A DNA stretch of 64,000 nt from Atriophallophorus winterbourni (GCA_013407085.1 JACCGJ010001791.1:102947-166946); one strand, 5' to 3'; positions 12,701 through 20,744 are shown, counted from the first letter of the stretch. Numbers and translations are program-made. The notes: generated from the sequence alone by a model not told the origin.

Positions 12701-15700
12701 TGAAAGCAACTAGTGAACTGCCTTCCGCTAGCACATATAGATTGAAAAATAAGAATAAATTAACTTGGCCATTGGCATGCGCAAGACTACGTTTGTTACT
12801 CAAGTGAATATCATCCTCCAAAACAACTGTGGGACACTCTCAACTTGAACCAGTACACCAATTTACCTATCTAGGTTCAAGTATTTTGAATAATCCTTCT
12901 TGTGTGATATTGTGTTCAATATGGTGTTCTACCTTCATGTCACCCATTCCCCGACGAATGTTCTTCTACCGTGACGATAAAACGGCTAGTATACTGCGCT
13001 TGTGTACTCAGTGTATTCGTTTGGGATAGCGAATCGTGGATCAGCCACACACGAACGTAATTTAGGCGCTTGTCATTTACAAAGCATTTGTCGCGTCTTG
13101 AAAAAACGTGGATGGTCAAGGTAACGAATACCAAAGTGCTCTCCAAAGCAAGGTAATTTTACTTCGACAGCGTCACCTACCATTGTGAAATATCTGGACA
13201 CGGCGTCACAATGCAGCGGGTGGCGGGGGAGAAGCTGGAAATGATTGCGTCAGATCAAAAAGCATCAGCTGGCGCACATCTGGCCTATTATCACATTTTC
13301 GTTTCATCGGCCAACGCTAACCACTTTGCCCCCCGCGTTGCACGCACGCACCGTGTCGGTTCATCCCTGAGGTCAACCTGTCCAACGCTAATCGCGTTCC
13401 CTTACAAATCCCACAATAAAAGAGAAGCCGATTGGTAAAAGTCGTTTATTGCGCAAAAGACGAATAACAAAACACGCATATCGTATATAGGCAAAACAAA
13501 CAATCACAACACTAATACTCAGCATGTCTGTCCCGAGGTATTTGAAAATATTCGAGACCGATCGGGAGTCCATAATCATGAAAATAAAGTTTGCAATGAA
13601 TCGGTTATAGTAAGTTTTTGGTAACGTTTCGCTTCTGAACACAGAAGCTTCGACAGACCAAGGGTGTCGGTACGAACAGTGTTCAAGTTTGAATGGCATT
13701 CTCTTGACCAATCCTGAGTTCTCCAAGCTAGACAGAGGAGATCAAGGTAACTGATTCGGGATTCTGCCCTAGCTGAACACGTGTTAGACACTGGACACAG
13801 TGTAGATCTTGATAACGTGGAAGTGATAAGACGGGATGTGAAATCTTATAGGGAAAGACTTCACGCCGAGGCAGTTGAAATAACAAAGGCTGGGGCGAAT
13901 GCGGTGAACAAGATGGATGGGGCGGATATCTCAACAATCTGGCGTTCGGTTCTGCAGCGGATGAAGATTAACGAAAATAACACCTAATGATTACGTAAGC
14001 AGTGTGTCAGCACACGCTGTTCACACATGTACACTTAATAAACACAGCAATTGGGGAGGGGGTGATCAATTACCTTGATCTCCCCTGTCTAGCTTAGAGA
14101 ACTCAGGATTGGTTAAGAAAATGCCATTTAAACCTGAACATTGTTCGTCCCGACACCCTTGGTCTGACGAAGCTTCTGTGTTTAGAAGCGAAACGTTACC
14201 AAAAACTTGCTATAACCGATTCATTGCAAACTTTATTTTCAGGTCAGTCCCTGATGTCACTTCGATCTGATTTGTCAGTCGATTTCGTGCCAACAGGTAC
14301 ACTTCAAGCCCTCGCCACACATGGATCGTTTGACTGACTGACGAATAGCATATCGTTCGATTGCGGTTGATATTGTCCATCTTCTGCCAAAGATGTTGTT
14401 GTTCGAACCGTTCGAATGCAATCCGAAACCCGTAATGTTACAAGTTCGCAATTGTCGTCGTCGATCTTTTTGACGCTTCATGCTTTTGTGTTGTGCCGGA
14501 GGGCAGAGTTCTGCGTATCATTCGAAAGCTCGTGACTAGCACTCATCGCTAAGGGACCTCGCACCTCCACACTGAGATGTGCTGGTTTTTCGATTTTAGA
14601 CTAAAGGTAAAGCATCAGCCTCCTGTGGTGAAGAAAGGGTATTGCTTTTAGCGGCTGAACAAAGATAGCTCGGGTGCTGATTTTCTGGTTATTACATGCC
14701 AGTGAGGTGGGCAGCGGAGATTGTTTCTTCCATATGGGACTACACGTCTGGCAAATGGCAGTGGACATTTAGGTTGATCGAATCAACTTGCGACATAAAC
14801 CGTCGCACCATCAGAGTCCGATAGTTTATCAACGAGTCCAATAGAATGCACGTGGGCTGAAATATCCAAGCACATCCGTTGGATAATATTTCGATATGAC
14901 CCATTCGTACCGTTACTTGTGTACATCAAAGGCGGATCTGTATTCATCATTTTGCTCTTCGGATCGCGTTGTCAGTTCACATAAACAGCGTTTCTACCAC
15001 CATCAAAAAATTTCCTTGAGCGATTCAACGTGAACCAATTTTCACCCTTTCATCTTCAACACGTTCGTTTGAATGCACACTGCAAGGCTTAACCACCACA
15101 CGAATGACCTCATCTGTATCGATTTTTCTAGTACTTTTACTCAAAAGTACTGACGGTCGATCACTAAAAGTAGCGTTTGTGTGAAAAGCGTTCTCTGTTA
15201 AAATCGCTTCGTTAAAAATCACCCAAAATAGCACGCATTGAATAATTACACCATTTTACATACAACGGACTCCGGGTGTCTGCCGTATCAAGGTGAAATC
15301 TTAGGATCTTTAGCTCACTACCTAGGCCACATTGCCCTGCATACGAGTGAAATTTCGGTTAAGTATTCGCAAGCTGGAGAATAGCAGATACTCCTCTCTG
15401 CTGCTGAACGTATATGACGCCGATAGCGTGCAAATGCCACTGATCGATCGCGTAGTGTCCATCGCTGTGAACGCTTCAAATCGATTGTTCCTTCCGAATC
15501 GGACTGTTTCGTCATGTAAAACGGTGTGAAGCATGAGATAGTCGTGCGCTTGCTCTGTACATCCATGATCGTCGTCGATTGATGCCATTACAGTCTCTGA
15601 TCAAGTACTCTTCTGTTACATTAACTATGAAAACGCTAACTCTTGGGCTGCAAAGACTTCAAAAGGTACCTCATGTGTAGCCACTCGTAATAAATCTCCA

Positions 15701-18700
15701 CAAATGGTTGAATAGACGCGTTGCTGTTTATGACTAGCAGAATGCACGAGCTGCATCTAACATATATCAGCCACCGCTTCTAAACAAATTAAACTCTCAA
15801 ACGTACGTTATTCGAAACTCATTGCTCCAATGATAAATTGTGAGATTTGCGTCTGGAGATGCAACGGGGTATTCTTTTCAGATGGAGAAGACAATCTTAC
15901 TCCATCACTCAATCATGCAGTTTTGGTATAATACACACCCATGACCCACGATCCTCGTAAATAACACCAACAGCGAGACTGCTATGAACGTGATTCTTTC
16001 ATATTCTTTCGTTTGTGTGGGATCAAAATACTACGCTTGCAGTGATGCGCCTTTGTGAGTGAGAATAAGCCGGTCAAATGTTCGATTTAGCGTAGCCTAT
16101 ACGCAACTCGTTCCTAGGTACGTGGGTGAAATACCACCGCTGATTTTTGATGTGAAAATCGACAAGCACAACGAAAATCAGCCGGTCCGTCCAATTGAAA
16201 CTTCACATTTTGTCTTTTTCTTATGCTTCCGTGATACGCTTACCCAAACGTCGAAAGCTCGCTATCATTACTGCTTTTTGAAGAAGCAGTTTACTACAGA
16301 AAGCGTCACTTCGATCTCCACGCGAACTATTGCCTCAGGTTCAACGTCGAGAGTGGACTCTAAATAACTACGTCATCCGTTTATTTAAGACTGAAATTTG
16401 ATTGTGACTGTGGAAGACTAAATAAATATGTTGAAGTTGTAGCTTTTCTTTTAGTCACAGGTATGCTGTTGGTATCTCAGCCCATATGCAGCTGATCAAT
16501 CGATGGTTCACTTCACCTGATTTCGGGCTTCGGATTAACCTTTAATCTAACGACAGCGGAAGTCATCTTGCTCCCCAGTGGGCTCCAACTACCTTCAGTT
16601 CTACCAATCCCAGTCACACTGAAAACTTGATACATCACCTCAACACTAGTTTATCACAGTACAAATTACGGATCATCTTCCAACGACTTCGTGTCGAATT
16701 CGATCTGACCTGGTATTTAATTTAACATTTCGCCCATACTTCTAATCACATAGTGACACTATCTTCCTACCGAAACAGTCACACTTGTATCTCTGCATGC
16801 ACTGTGTAAAATATTTTTCCTTAGTTTCGTTGCACGGATGTGCAATCGTGCAGTACTTTGTGCTGTGCAGCTAACACCGTGCTAAATTGATTGGCCAGAG
16901 GTAGTGAGCTGCATGCTGACACAGTCTGGAGTCTCACTACCATTTCCTGTTCTTTTTTCTTCCTCATATCTGTCTAGGCCTGGCAACCTGACAGTATCCT
17001 AGCCCACGTGCAGTCTCTGACTGTGCGGCACTTTGCCTGGATCAAGCTTGTGCTTTCAATCCGTAGTTTCGTTGCCGCTCACATCCCCTAATCCTCTCGA
17101 ATTTCATCAATAAACTCCATAGAATTGCACAGCTGTTTGTTTTATCTGCCATTAAGCTTCCATCTCATTGAGATTTATTCTATATTTGTATTATAAATAT
17201 TCTTGGTATGGGAGTCTTTAAATGATTGTGTTTTGGCGTGCTAACGCAGGCTCAACTTAGTAATTAATCGATTATAACGCAGAACACTCCATCGTTTCGG
17301 CGCTGTAACAAGAAGTAAATGGAGATGCCCGTCCATTGGCTGACCTCAACCAATACCTGATATTCAATATAATCGTTGAGTGTTTCAAGTGCTTTATTAT
17401 AATGTGCTGATTTATCCATTTCATCCGATCGCTTCACCCGTTTTTTTCCCATATCTTGTCTAGCCTGGACAACATGATAATATCTCGGCTTTTGCACTAC
17501 CTTGAACCCCTCCGGTTTTTTGATTCTGTATTTTATACCTGATTTGATTTTCTTTCATTTCATGCCTTTGAAATATTTCTTTTAAATTTTCTACAGCATT
17601 ATCGATTGTGCGCCTTCTTCGGTGTCTACCGGTTGACGACGGAGCTATCGACACCGTTCATTAATCAGAGGTAATTCCCATGCTCCTTATCCCCAAAGGT
17701 CTCCCCGTTTCAGCTTTTGCATTTCGCGGTTGTGCACCTACCAGTGCAACCTTTCTCTGTCTCAAAGTTTTAAAATATTTACCATGAATAAAGAATATCG
17801 TTATGTGCCGAAATGGTTCCAGTACAGTAGCTTATTGTGTTATGGTTGGCGTAGTGGCAAGTTACAGGAACCATGAGCCTGATCGTTTCCAACCATTATT
17901 CATGAAATTACAGAGTACCAAAAATAAATATTGAAAAGTGTGTATAAATTCACAAACCTGGATATAAGCAAAGTCCCACATTATCAGAATACACATGGGC
18001 TGAGATACCATCGGTTTACCAGGCCTAAGCAGGTGCAAGAAAGAAAAATGGCCGTGTTTCCGCATACAGATTAGTACCGTTGTCACATCAACTTAACGCA
18101 GTGTTACTTGCTCAGTATTGATGTAGCGCACAATTGTTGGTCGATCTGGGAATATGTAAGTGTGAAGTGACAAGCCTCATTCAGGCAAAGTGCCGTACAG
18201 CCATAGACTACACGTGGGCTAAGATACTATCAGGTTTCCCATGCCTAGAAAGAATGAAAATCGAAATGGCAGTGAGACTCCAGGGTGTTTCTGCATGCAA
18301 CACACTGCCGGTGGTAAATCACTTTACCACGACACTGATTTTGCGGGGCCTTCAAATCGGCCGTGCATAAAATTAATTTCTCCACATGTTTTTATCCGCC
18401 TTTTTGGTTAAATTTTAACGCCATCTGTGGGCACAATATACATCATGTTTTCGTATCAACCGAGATCAAGTTTAAACGCGCACTTTTCAACGAATTATGC
18501 GATACCGAGAATTGTAGTAAAACGTTTGTCTCCAAAACTCATATGCCGGAATTATCAATCAAGACGGACAAGAAACATCGTACACTTGACAAATTGTAAC
18601 CTGATGTCGAGACCTGTTCATCTGTTAAATTTTGTGGTGAAATTATTGTAATTGCTGAAAATTCATGTATACGAATAAAGCCAATTTCTTCTTCTTCTTC

Positions 18701-20705
18701 TGCCACGTTGCTCGCTGCACAGCACAGAAGTACTGCACTACATCACACTTGTGCAGCCCATCTGAGAACATAGAAATCGTGTCACTACCCCCCGTGCTTG
18801 ATTGCATTGATGTGATGCGAGTTAAATAGATTTGGTTTGGTGTGTCAATTTGCACACAAATAAGATCATCGTTATGCAAATGAAATTTGAGTGCAATCGG
18901 TTTCGAGCAGTTTTTCGGTTTGTATACCGTATGCAAAATGCACATCTGAATCGATACGTAGAATCTTGAACCAGGCGGCAATACGCGTAACTTATAAGAA
19001 AGGGAAAACTATCCGTTCGGTTCTGATGCACCTCAAGGATAAGACACCTTTATCTAGCGTTACGAACAGCATCTACAGAATCAACTGTAAGGGCTGTTCG
19101 GGTGTTTACATAGAGCAAACTTCCTGGGAAATTCACACTAGCATTGAAGAACACCGAAAGCGTGTCCGGAGACAGCCCCGGGGTGCGAGGGAATATCAAC
19201 CCCTTATTTGTGATTCCGCCTTTGCGGAGCACGTTTTAGATAAGGGCCACAGCGTCGATCTAGACAATGTGGAAATATTGAGACGCGGTATTAAACCGTA
19301 TAGCGAACGCATACATGCGGAGGCGGTCGAAATTGTCAAGGTCAATAAGGTGGATGGGGCACAAATCTCCATAATATGGCGCTCGGCACTGATGCAAAGG
19401 TAAATAGTTGCTATTCACCTTATACGTACTAGTTAATTAGATTTTTGTTTTTCTTCAAAATAGCCTAACCTTAGCCCCGTTAGTGATGTACTTTTACGCA
19501 TGTGGGTCGCTGTCAACTGACCTTGACCGTGTTCACTTGTATTGCATTGATGTGTGATACACACTAATAGGCAAATCGACCACTGATCCTGGTCATTCCC
19601 ACGAAACGTGACACAGCGTAGGCGTACTATAGGCTGTTTAGCGGTAAGGTCAAATAAGTGGTGGTGGGTTGACTACTACTTAATCATGTTCCCTGTCCTG
19701 ACTATCACCCTTAGTCTGACGAAGCTTCTGTGCTAGAAGTAAAACGTTACCCGAAAACTACTCTAACCGATTACACTCAAATTTCTTTGCATTATGAATA
19801 CACGATCGGTCCCAAACATATTCCAATCGATTTCCAAGATCAACGTCAGTTGTGAAGCGCAACTTCACTTGTGGCATTGTTTTTGCTCGTTCATCAAACA
19901 TAAAAACCACACATGCAACCAAAACAATCCGCTGCCTCTTTAAAACGGCAAGATAATCGTACCTTGTTTTAGTATCCGTGTGTTTGCTTCGAGCGTATCC
20001 ACCAGTGTGGTAATTGCACCACACGATATCATGTGAAGTGTTGCTTATCAATTCTGAGTTTTGATGATGTTTCGCGCTTCAGTTCATCCGCATTCGCCTT
20101 CTGTTTCCAGGTGGTTTTATCGTACCATCGGCTACAAACCCGATCGGAAGCGTGTGCTTTGTGTGACCCTAGCGTTCGCGGTTCTCTTCGCCGTCACCCG
20201 AAATTTCATGATACTACCCTTCTGGTACATCGCACGCCAATCATACAATACGTCCACATACTACCACGCGAAACAAACGATCCCTTGGTTGGATTTGGCG
20301 TTCGCCACGCCGCCACTCATACTCGATTGTTTAAATATCTATTGGGCCAGTAAGACGTATAGGATTGGTTGGAGAGCTGCAAAGTCGATTTGGCAAGCGG
20401 ACTGGAAGACTGATATCCGATTGGCACAGGCGAAATTACGTCACAAGCTACGAAGGATACGGCGTCGTGGTCAACCAGAGAGCTTACAATCTTCCGTATC
20501 GGCTCCCGTACCGACCACCCTTCCCACGGTGGAAACTGTTTTGGAATCATATGCATTCGATTCCTCCTCAACTTCCAGCTATTCCAGCGAAACGGAGTAT
20601 GAAGCTGCCGAATCCGATGATGGAGCACTGATTCCAGATTCTACCAGCGATGTTCTTGCTCGCCCTTCTGCTGAAGACAGCCAAATCACACACCGAGCAC
20701 ACTGA
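602..20705 (+). CDS. TLCD4: TLC-domain membrane protein, TLCD4/TMEM56-like, six exons (gene-level entry)
   Basis: Spliced gene assembled from exons 602-783, 7405-7494, 8744-8874, 11958-12052, 17597-17670 and 20111-20705. Together they give 1167 nt, an open frame of 388 aa plus stop. Every join uses GT-AG and the phases agree (2, 2, 1, 0, 2). TLC-domain hallmarks fall in family order: EWDSR before the second membrane span, a Val-Ser-Ser-Ile-His-Ala stretch, a Gly-Tyr-Phe-Leu-Cys/Asp segment, the paired His154-His155, TELSTPFINQR at 181-191, and a last pair of membrane spans with Trp-Phe and LNIYW. TLC proteins are multi-pass membrane proteins of the ER or plasma membrane linked to lipid handling; the exact substrate is not known from sequence. 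At 388 aa it exceeds the ~260 aa usual for TLCD4 because of an acidic Ser-rich cytosolic tail. The third-exon acceptor could instead be 8738 (two residues more). Confidence 0.85.
1000..1140 (+). repeat. Repeat family R2, partial copy, with a shared CTCACATCCCC motif
   Basis: The motif CTCACATCCCCATCCTTTAC recurs almost exactly near 9173-9192. The following CATCAGGTGG...CTTGAAACAGTGATAAACTG matches the R2 copy at 33551-33605. The rest of 848-2020 (intron 1 of the TLC gene) shows no supportable gene. Confidence 0.4.
2031..2251 (+). mobile_element. SINE-like element, full length
   Basis: Near-full copy of the ~230-bp family in this window. It starts GGATGTGCAATCGTACAGTA, has a central GCTAAATTGATTGACCACCGG, then CTAAGCCTGGGCAACCTGAC and CCCACGTGCAGTCTCTGACT, and ends TGCTTTCATACATACATA. 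It is flanked by a 9-bp direct repeat TACGTAAAC (2024-2032 and 2252-2260), a target-site duplication as left by LINE-type integration. It lies in intron 1 of the TLC gene. Confidence 0.8.
2535..2697 (+). mobile_element. SINE-like element with internal deletion
   Basis: The first ~28 bases of the family (GGATGTGCAATCGTACAGTA) are joined directly to the region after GAGTCTCACT, losing about 90 internal bases. The 3' half is normal and the tail is (CA)n instead of (CATA)n. It abuts another copy immediately downstream. Confidence 0.75.
2698..2955 (+). mobile_element. SINE-like element, 5'-truncated, long CATA tail
   Basis: Begins at the CTTCTGTGCTGTGCGGCTAA part of the family and continues to the 3' end at TGTGCTTTC, followed by a (CATA)n tail at 2900-2924 and a further degenerate 3'-end piece to 2955. 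The head-to-tail contact with the preceding copy suggests one inserted into or recombined at the tail of the other. Confidence 0.75.
3013..3185 (+). mobile_element. SINE-like element, degraded
   Basis: An old copy: GCACAGATGTGCTATCG, CTGCTAAATTTATTTGCCACTGG, CGAGTCTCACTAC, CCCACTTGCAGTC and GATTTCATA occur in family order with many substitutions and a deletion of the AGGCCTGGGCAACC part. Confidence 0.6.
3530..3990 (+). mobile_element. RTE-type LINE, 3' coding remnant with zinc finger, split by a SINE
   Basis: Translated pieces match the C-terminal region of RTE-type reverse transcriptase polyproteins. One frame gives TKRRLRFLGHVYNAK near 3535-3580. Another gives KDTCKRYLKALGIDP near 3616-3660. 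After a SINE insertion (3753-3849) the original frame resumes with LLSAAERRSHRQRA and CERCGRV, followed by an Ile-Gly-Leu after in-frame stops: the terminal C2 zinc-finger-like end. The stops (two TGA in the finger) and frameshifts show a dead copy. A related end occurs at 15340-15600. Confidence 0.65.
3753..3849 (-). mobile_element. SINE-like element, 3' half, inserted in the RTE-LINE remnant
   Basis: Reads GAAAGCACAAGCCTGATCCA through TGCACGTGGGCTGAGATACT to CAGGCCTAGAAAG, the reverse complement of the family 3' half. On its strand the tail is a (TCACA)-like repeat (3738-3752). It separates two parts of an RTE-LINE coding region, so it is the younger insertion. Confidence 0.75.
4140..4240 (+). 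mobile_element. SINE-like element, degraded 3' half
   Basis: TCTGTCTAGACCTGGACAAT, CTATGACTGTGATTTCTTAC and a TTCATAC end match the 3' half of the family with heavy decay. Confidence 0.45.
4467..4706 (+). mobile_element. SINE-like element, full length, CATAC tail
   Basis: Full copy from GCACGGATGTGCAATCGTGC to TGTGCTTTCATACCATACCA. A short direct repeat CTTGTCT flanks it (4458-4464 and 4707-4713). The tail unit is CATAC rather than CATA. Confidence 0.8.
4985..5208 (+). mobile_element. SINE-like element, nearly full length
   Basis: GGATTCGCAATCTTACAATG, CGTGTTAAATTGATTTGCAA, CTAGGCCTGGGCAACCTGGC and the TTTCATGCATACACATAC end follow family order. It lacks the GTGCAGTCTCTGACTGTGCGG part. Confidence 0.75.
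5209..7404. other. Intron 1 of the TLC gene: little recognisable
   Basis: Apart from a 3'-half SINE at 5787-5872, I see no exon, RNA gene or mobile-element coding trace. Short open frames here have no family resemblance. Confidence 0.5.
5787..5872 (+). mobile_element. SINE-like element, 3' half only
   Basis: Begins at TATCTTAGCCCACGTGCAGT and ends TTTCATACCATATCATACCA. 5' truncation is typical of retrotransposed copies. Confidence 0.7.
7405..7494 (+). CDS. TLCD4: TLC-domain protein, exon 2
   Basis: The acceptor TTTTTCCAG precedes G, which completes the Arg codon (AG+G). The 90-nt exon then reads LVSSIHATTVSILCVSTLV and on to WMEPL, the second membrane span with the TLC Ser-Ile-His-Ala signature. 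The donor is CTCAC|GTGAGT (phase 2). Too short to appear as an open reading frame with its own start; it is supported by splice signals, phase and family conservation. Confidence 0.8.
8744..8874 (+). CDS. TLCD4: TLC-domain protein, exon 3
   Basis: Residues about 91-134. After a short loop rich in Asp the exon encodes ISSPFCFPSYCPTTGLIAL and then SISIGYFLC, the third membrane region, ending TGTG|GTGAGT (phase 1). The following exon supplies AC, so the joined codon is Asp, the residue expected after this Gly-Tyr-Leu segment in TLC proteins. Two AG acceptors in the right frame, before 8738 and before 8744, are both possible; a branch-point-like CTAAA lies just upstream at 8721-8725. Confidence 0.75.
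9160..9345 (+). repeat. Repeat family R3, copy in TLC intron 3
   Basis: CTTGAG..GCTTTGACCAAGAATCAC..TGTGATTCT..TTCGTTGTACGAACC..AAGTATAA is shared, in order, with 50342-50440 and 54677-54765. The upstream CTCACATCCCCATCCCTTAC is shared with the 1-kb region. Not coding. Confidence 0.55.
9346..9590 (+). repeat. Repeat family R1, copy 1
   Basis: About 240 bases matching 33060-33300: shared blocks include AACTTC.CAC.ATATTTA, GACA.TACATGA.ATTTTT, GTTGTACAGCT.TAAG, ACACCATAAA.TCTTGAA and flanking A/T-rich sequence. Same orientation in both places. No coding potential found. Confidence 0.55.
9591..10729. other. TLC intron 3, no recognisable feature
   Basis: I see no family-level protein similarity, repeat match or structured RNA in this stretch. 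Confidence 0.4.
10730..11460 (-). repeat. Repeat family R4 (hairpin-bearing), minus copy
   Basis: On the minus strand this stretch carries TTTAGCCTTTGCACAACCAA, TTTCCCGCGATCGGGTA, GAGCTCCATCTGCAAG and CAGTCACTCGCCCCTTCTCC in the same order as the plus-strand copy at 46400-47030. Upstream of the TTTAGCC block both copies carry an inverted repeat (here 11322-11349) of different sequence. More GC-rich than its surroundings. Long open frames here are probably by-products; I cannot assign a protein. Confidence 0.55.
11322..11349 (-). other. Imperfect hairpin in repeat R4, minus copy
   Basis: CGACTCATCCTCC and GGAGGAGATAGTCG form a stem with a two-base offset and a tight loop. It sits at the place equivalent to the 20-bp hairpin of the 46.6-kb copy. 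Confidence 0.5.
11958..12052 (+). CDS. TLCD4: TLC-domain protein, exon 4 with paired histidines
   Basis: The acceptor CATTTTAG is followed by AC, completing Asp135. The 95-nt exon encodes a short loop with Tyr-Trp-Arg, then the hydrophobic LLIFLLHHGVAVIAF. The His-His pair at 154-155 is the most conserved signature of the TLC domain. The donor is GTTGTA|GTAAGT, phase 0. The following intron (12053-17596) contains RTE-LINE and Penelope-like fragments and a full-length SINE. Confidence 0.82.
12815..13170 (+). mobile_element. RTE-type LINE, C-terminal reverse-transcriptase remnant
   Basis: Near 12842-12895 one frame reads LEPVHQFTYLGSSILNN, the conserved post-palm segment of RTE reverse transcriptases. 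Around 13020-13100 pieces in another frame read SESW, then HERNLGACHLQSICRVL; at 13110-13145 a third frame gives VKVTNTKVLSKA. Family order is kept, but there are frameshifts and an internal loss between the first two blocks. It lies in intron 4 of the TLC gene. Confidence 0.65.
13579..13750 (-). repeat. Left arm of a 172-bp inverted repeat around a Penelope-like fragment
   Basis: Reverse complement of 14070-14241 with few mismatches. On the minus strand it runs from TTACCTTGATCTCC through CGAAGCTTCTGTGTTCAGAA to GCAAACTTTATTTTCA. The GAAGCTTCTGTG...GAAGCGAAACGTTACC motif also ends the Penelope-like copy near 19.7 kb, so the arm is element-terminal sequence. Confidence 0.8.
13751..13988 (+). 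mobile_element. Penelope-like element, C-terminal GIY-YIG region fragment
   Basis: From 13756 one frame reads DSALAEHVLDTGHSVDLDNV and on to ISTIWRSVL..., ending in TAA at 13985-13987. It aligns along its length with the C-terminal third of the Penelope-like copy at 18891-19400 (AEHVLDKGHSVDLDNVEILR there). The catalytic GIY-YIG core upstream is missing. The fragment is bracketed by inverted copies of the element's 3' terminal sequence, an arrangement known for Penelope-like elements. It lies in intron 4 of the TLC gene. Confidence 0.75.
14070..14241 (+). repeat. Right arm of the 172-bp inverted repeat (Penelope-like 3' end)
   Basis: Pairs with 13579-13750. Contains CCTTGGTCTGACGAAGCTTC and GAAGCGAAACGTTACCAAAA. 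It follows the coding fragment by about 80 bases and so represents its natural 3' end. Confidence 0.8.
14242..15339. other. TLC intron 4, no recognisable feature
   Basis: No exon, repeat match or mobile-element coding trace that I can support. Confidence 0.4.
15340..15600 (+). mobile_element. RTE-type LINE, zinc-finger C-terminal remnant
   Basis: Nucleotides from about 15388 align with 3848-4040: ATACTCCTCTCTGCTGCTGA versus ATACTGCTCTCAGCTGCCGA, then CAGCGTGCAA/AGCGTGCAAATG, CATCGCTGTGAACGC and GAATCGGACTG in the same order. The first codons give ILLSAAER before stops. It is a decayed 3' end of the same RTE family. Confidence 0.55.
15601..16820. other. TLC intron 4, no recognisable feature
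   Basis: A 102-codon open frame at 16059-16367 has no family resemblance and no conserved motif that I recognise. Nothing else supportable. Confidence 0.4.
16834..17063 (+). mobile_element. SINE-like element, full length with 12-bp target-site duplication
   Basis: ACGGATGTGCAATCGTGCAG to GCTTGTGCTTTCAATCCG, close to the family consensus. Perfect direct repeats TAGTTTCGTTGC at 16822-16833 and 17064-17075 bracket it. This is the clearest insertion footprint in the window and fixes the element's ends. Confidence 0.88.
17443..17492 (+). mobile_element. SINE-like element, small 3' remnant
   Basis: CATATCTTGTCTAGCCTGGA and CAACATGATAATATCTCGGC match the central-to-3' part of the family; the rest is absent. 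Confidence 0.4.
17597..17670 (+). CDS. TLCD4: TLC-domain protein, exon 5
   Basis: A 74-nt exon between acceptor TTTTCTACAG and donor CAGAG|GTAATT. Read in phase 0 it encodes 24 residues ending in LTTELSTPFINQ. The Thr-Glu-Leu-Ser-Thr-Pro-Phe-x-Asn-x-Arg motif is a TLC-family landmark, and the split Arg codon (AG+G) is completed by exon 6. The conserved motif in the right frame between consensus splice sites makes this tiny exon secure. Confidence 0.85.
17985..18055 (-). mobile_element. SINE-like element, partial
   Basis: CACATGGGCTGAGATACCAT and TACCAGGCCTAAGCAG are the reverse complement of the family's 3' half, with decay. Confidence 0.5.
18158..18345 (-). mobile_element. SINE-like element, nearly full length
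   Basis: Reverse orientation: GACAAGCCTCATTCAGGCAA, CACGTGGGCTAAGATACTAT, GGCAGTGAGACTCCAGG and TGCCGGTGGTAAATCA in family order. It lies in the last intron of the TLC gene. Confidence 0.7.
18891..19403 (+). mobile_element. Penelope-like element: C-terminal linker and GIY-YIG endonuclease region, catalytic residues lost
   Basis: A 170-codon open stretch matches the C-terminal part of Penelope-like polyproteins, which couple a reverse transcriptase to a GIY-YIG endonuclease. Residues about 20-50 (CTSESIRRILNQAAIRV) are the linker after the RT. IYRINCKGCSGVYIEQTSWE is the GIY-YIG segment with its Cys pair, and IEEHRKR follows. The canonical Tyr-Ile-Gly is Tyr-Ile-Glu here and the usual catalytic Arg in the next helix is not evident, so the nuclease is probably inactive. 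AEHVLDKGHSVDLDNVE and the C terminus match the 13.75-kb fragment. The RT part is absent (5' truncated). It ends with TAA at 19401-19403, in TLC intron 5. Confidence 0.75.
19404..19795 (+). mobile_element. 3' untranslated/terminal part of the Penelope-like element
   Basis: Ends with CTGACGAAGCTTCTGTGCTA, GAAGTAAAACGTTACC and CAAATTTCTTTGCATTATGA. The first two motifs recur in both arms of the 13.6/14.1-kb inverted repeat, and the last at 61941-61965 in reverse orientation. Confidence 0.6.
20111..20705 (+). CDS. TLCD4: TLC-domain protein, terminal exon 6
   Basis: The acceptor CTGTTTCCAG precedes G (completing Arg191), then 197 residues and TGA. The part to about residue 276 holds the last two membrane spans of the TLC domain: VLCVTLAFAVLFAVTRNF, the Pro-Phe-Trp-Tyr turn, and PPLILDCLNIYW. 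A strongly basic stretch (LRHKLRRIRRRG) then leads into an 80-residue Ser/Thr/Glu/Asp-rich tail, which is probably cytosolic and disordered and lengthens the protein well beyond vertebrate TLCD4. Bases 20061-20110 also read open in this frame but are intron before the acceptor. Confidence 0.85.
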
Positions 20706-20744
20706 ATTTTCAATGTTTTCTCATGGTTTTATTCGCATGTTAAA

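Noticed and set aside
16059..16367. 102-codon open frame in TLC intron 4
   Set aside because: No recognised family and inside an intron of a well-supported gene.
16834..17063. tRNA-derived SINE assignment
   Set aside because: No convincing A-box/B-box pair at normal spacing could be placed in either orientation, so I leave the promoter class open.
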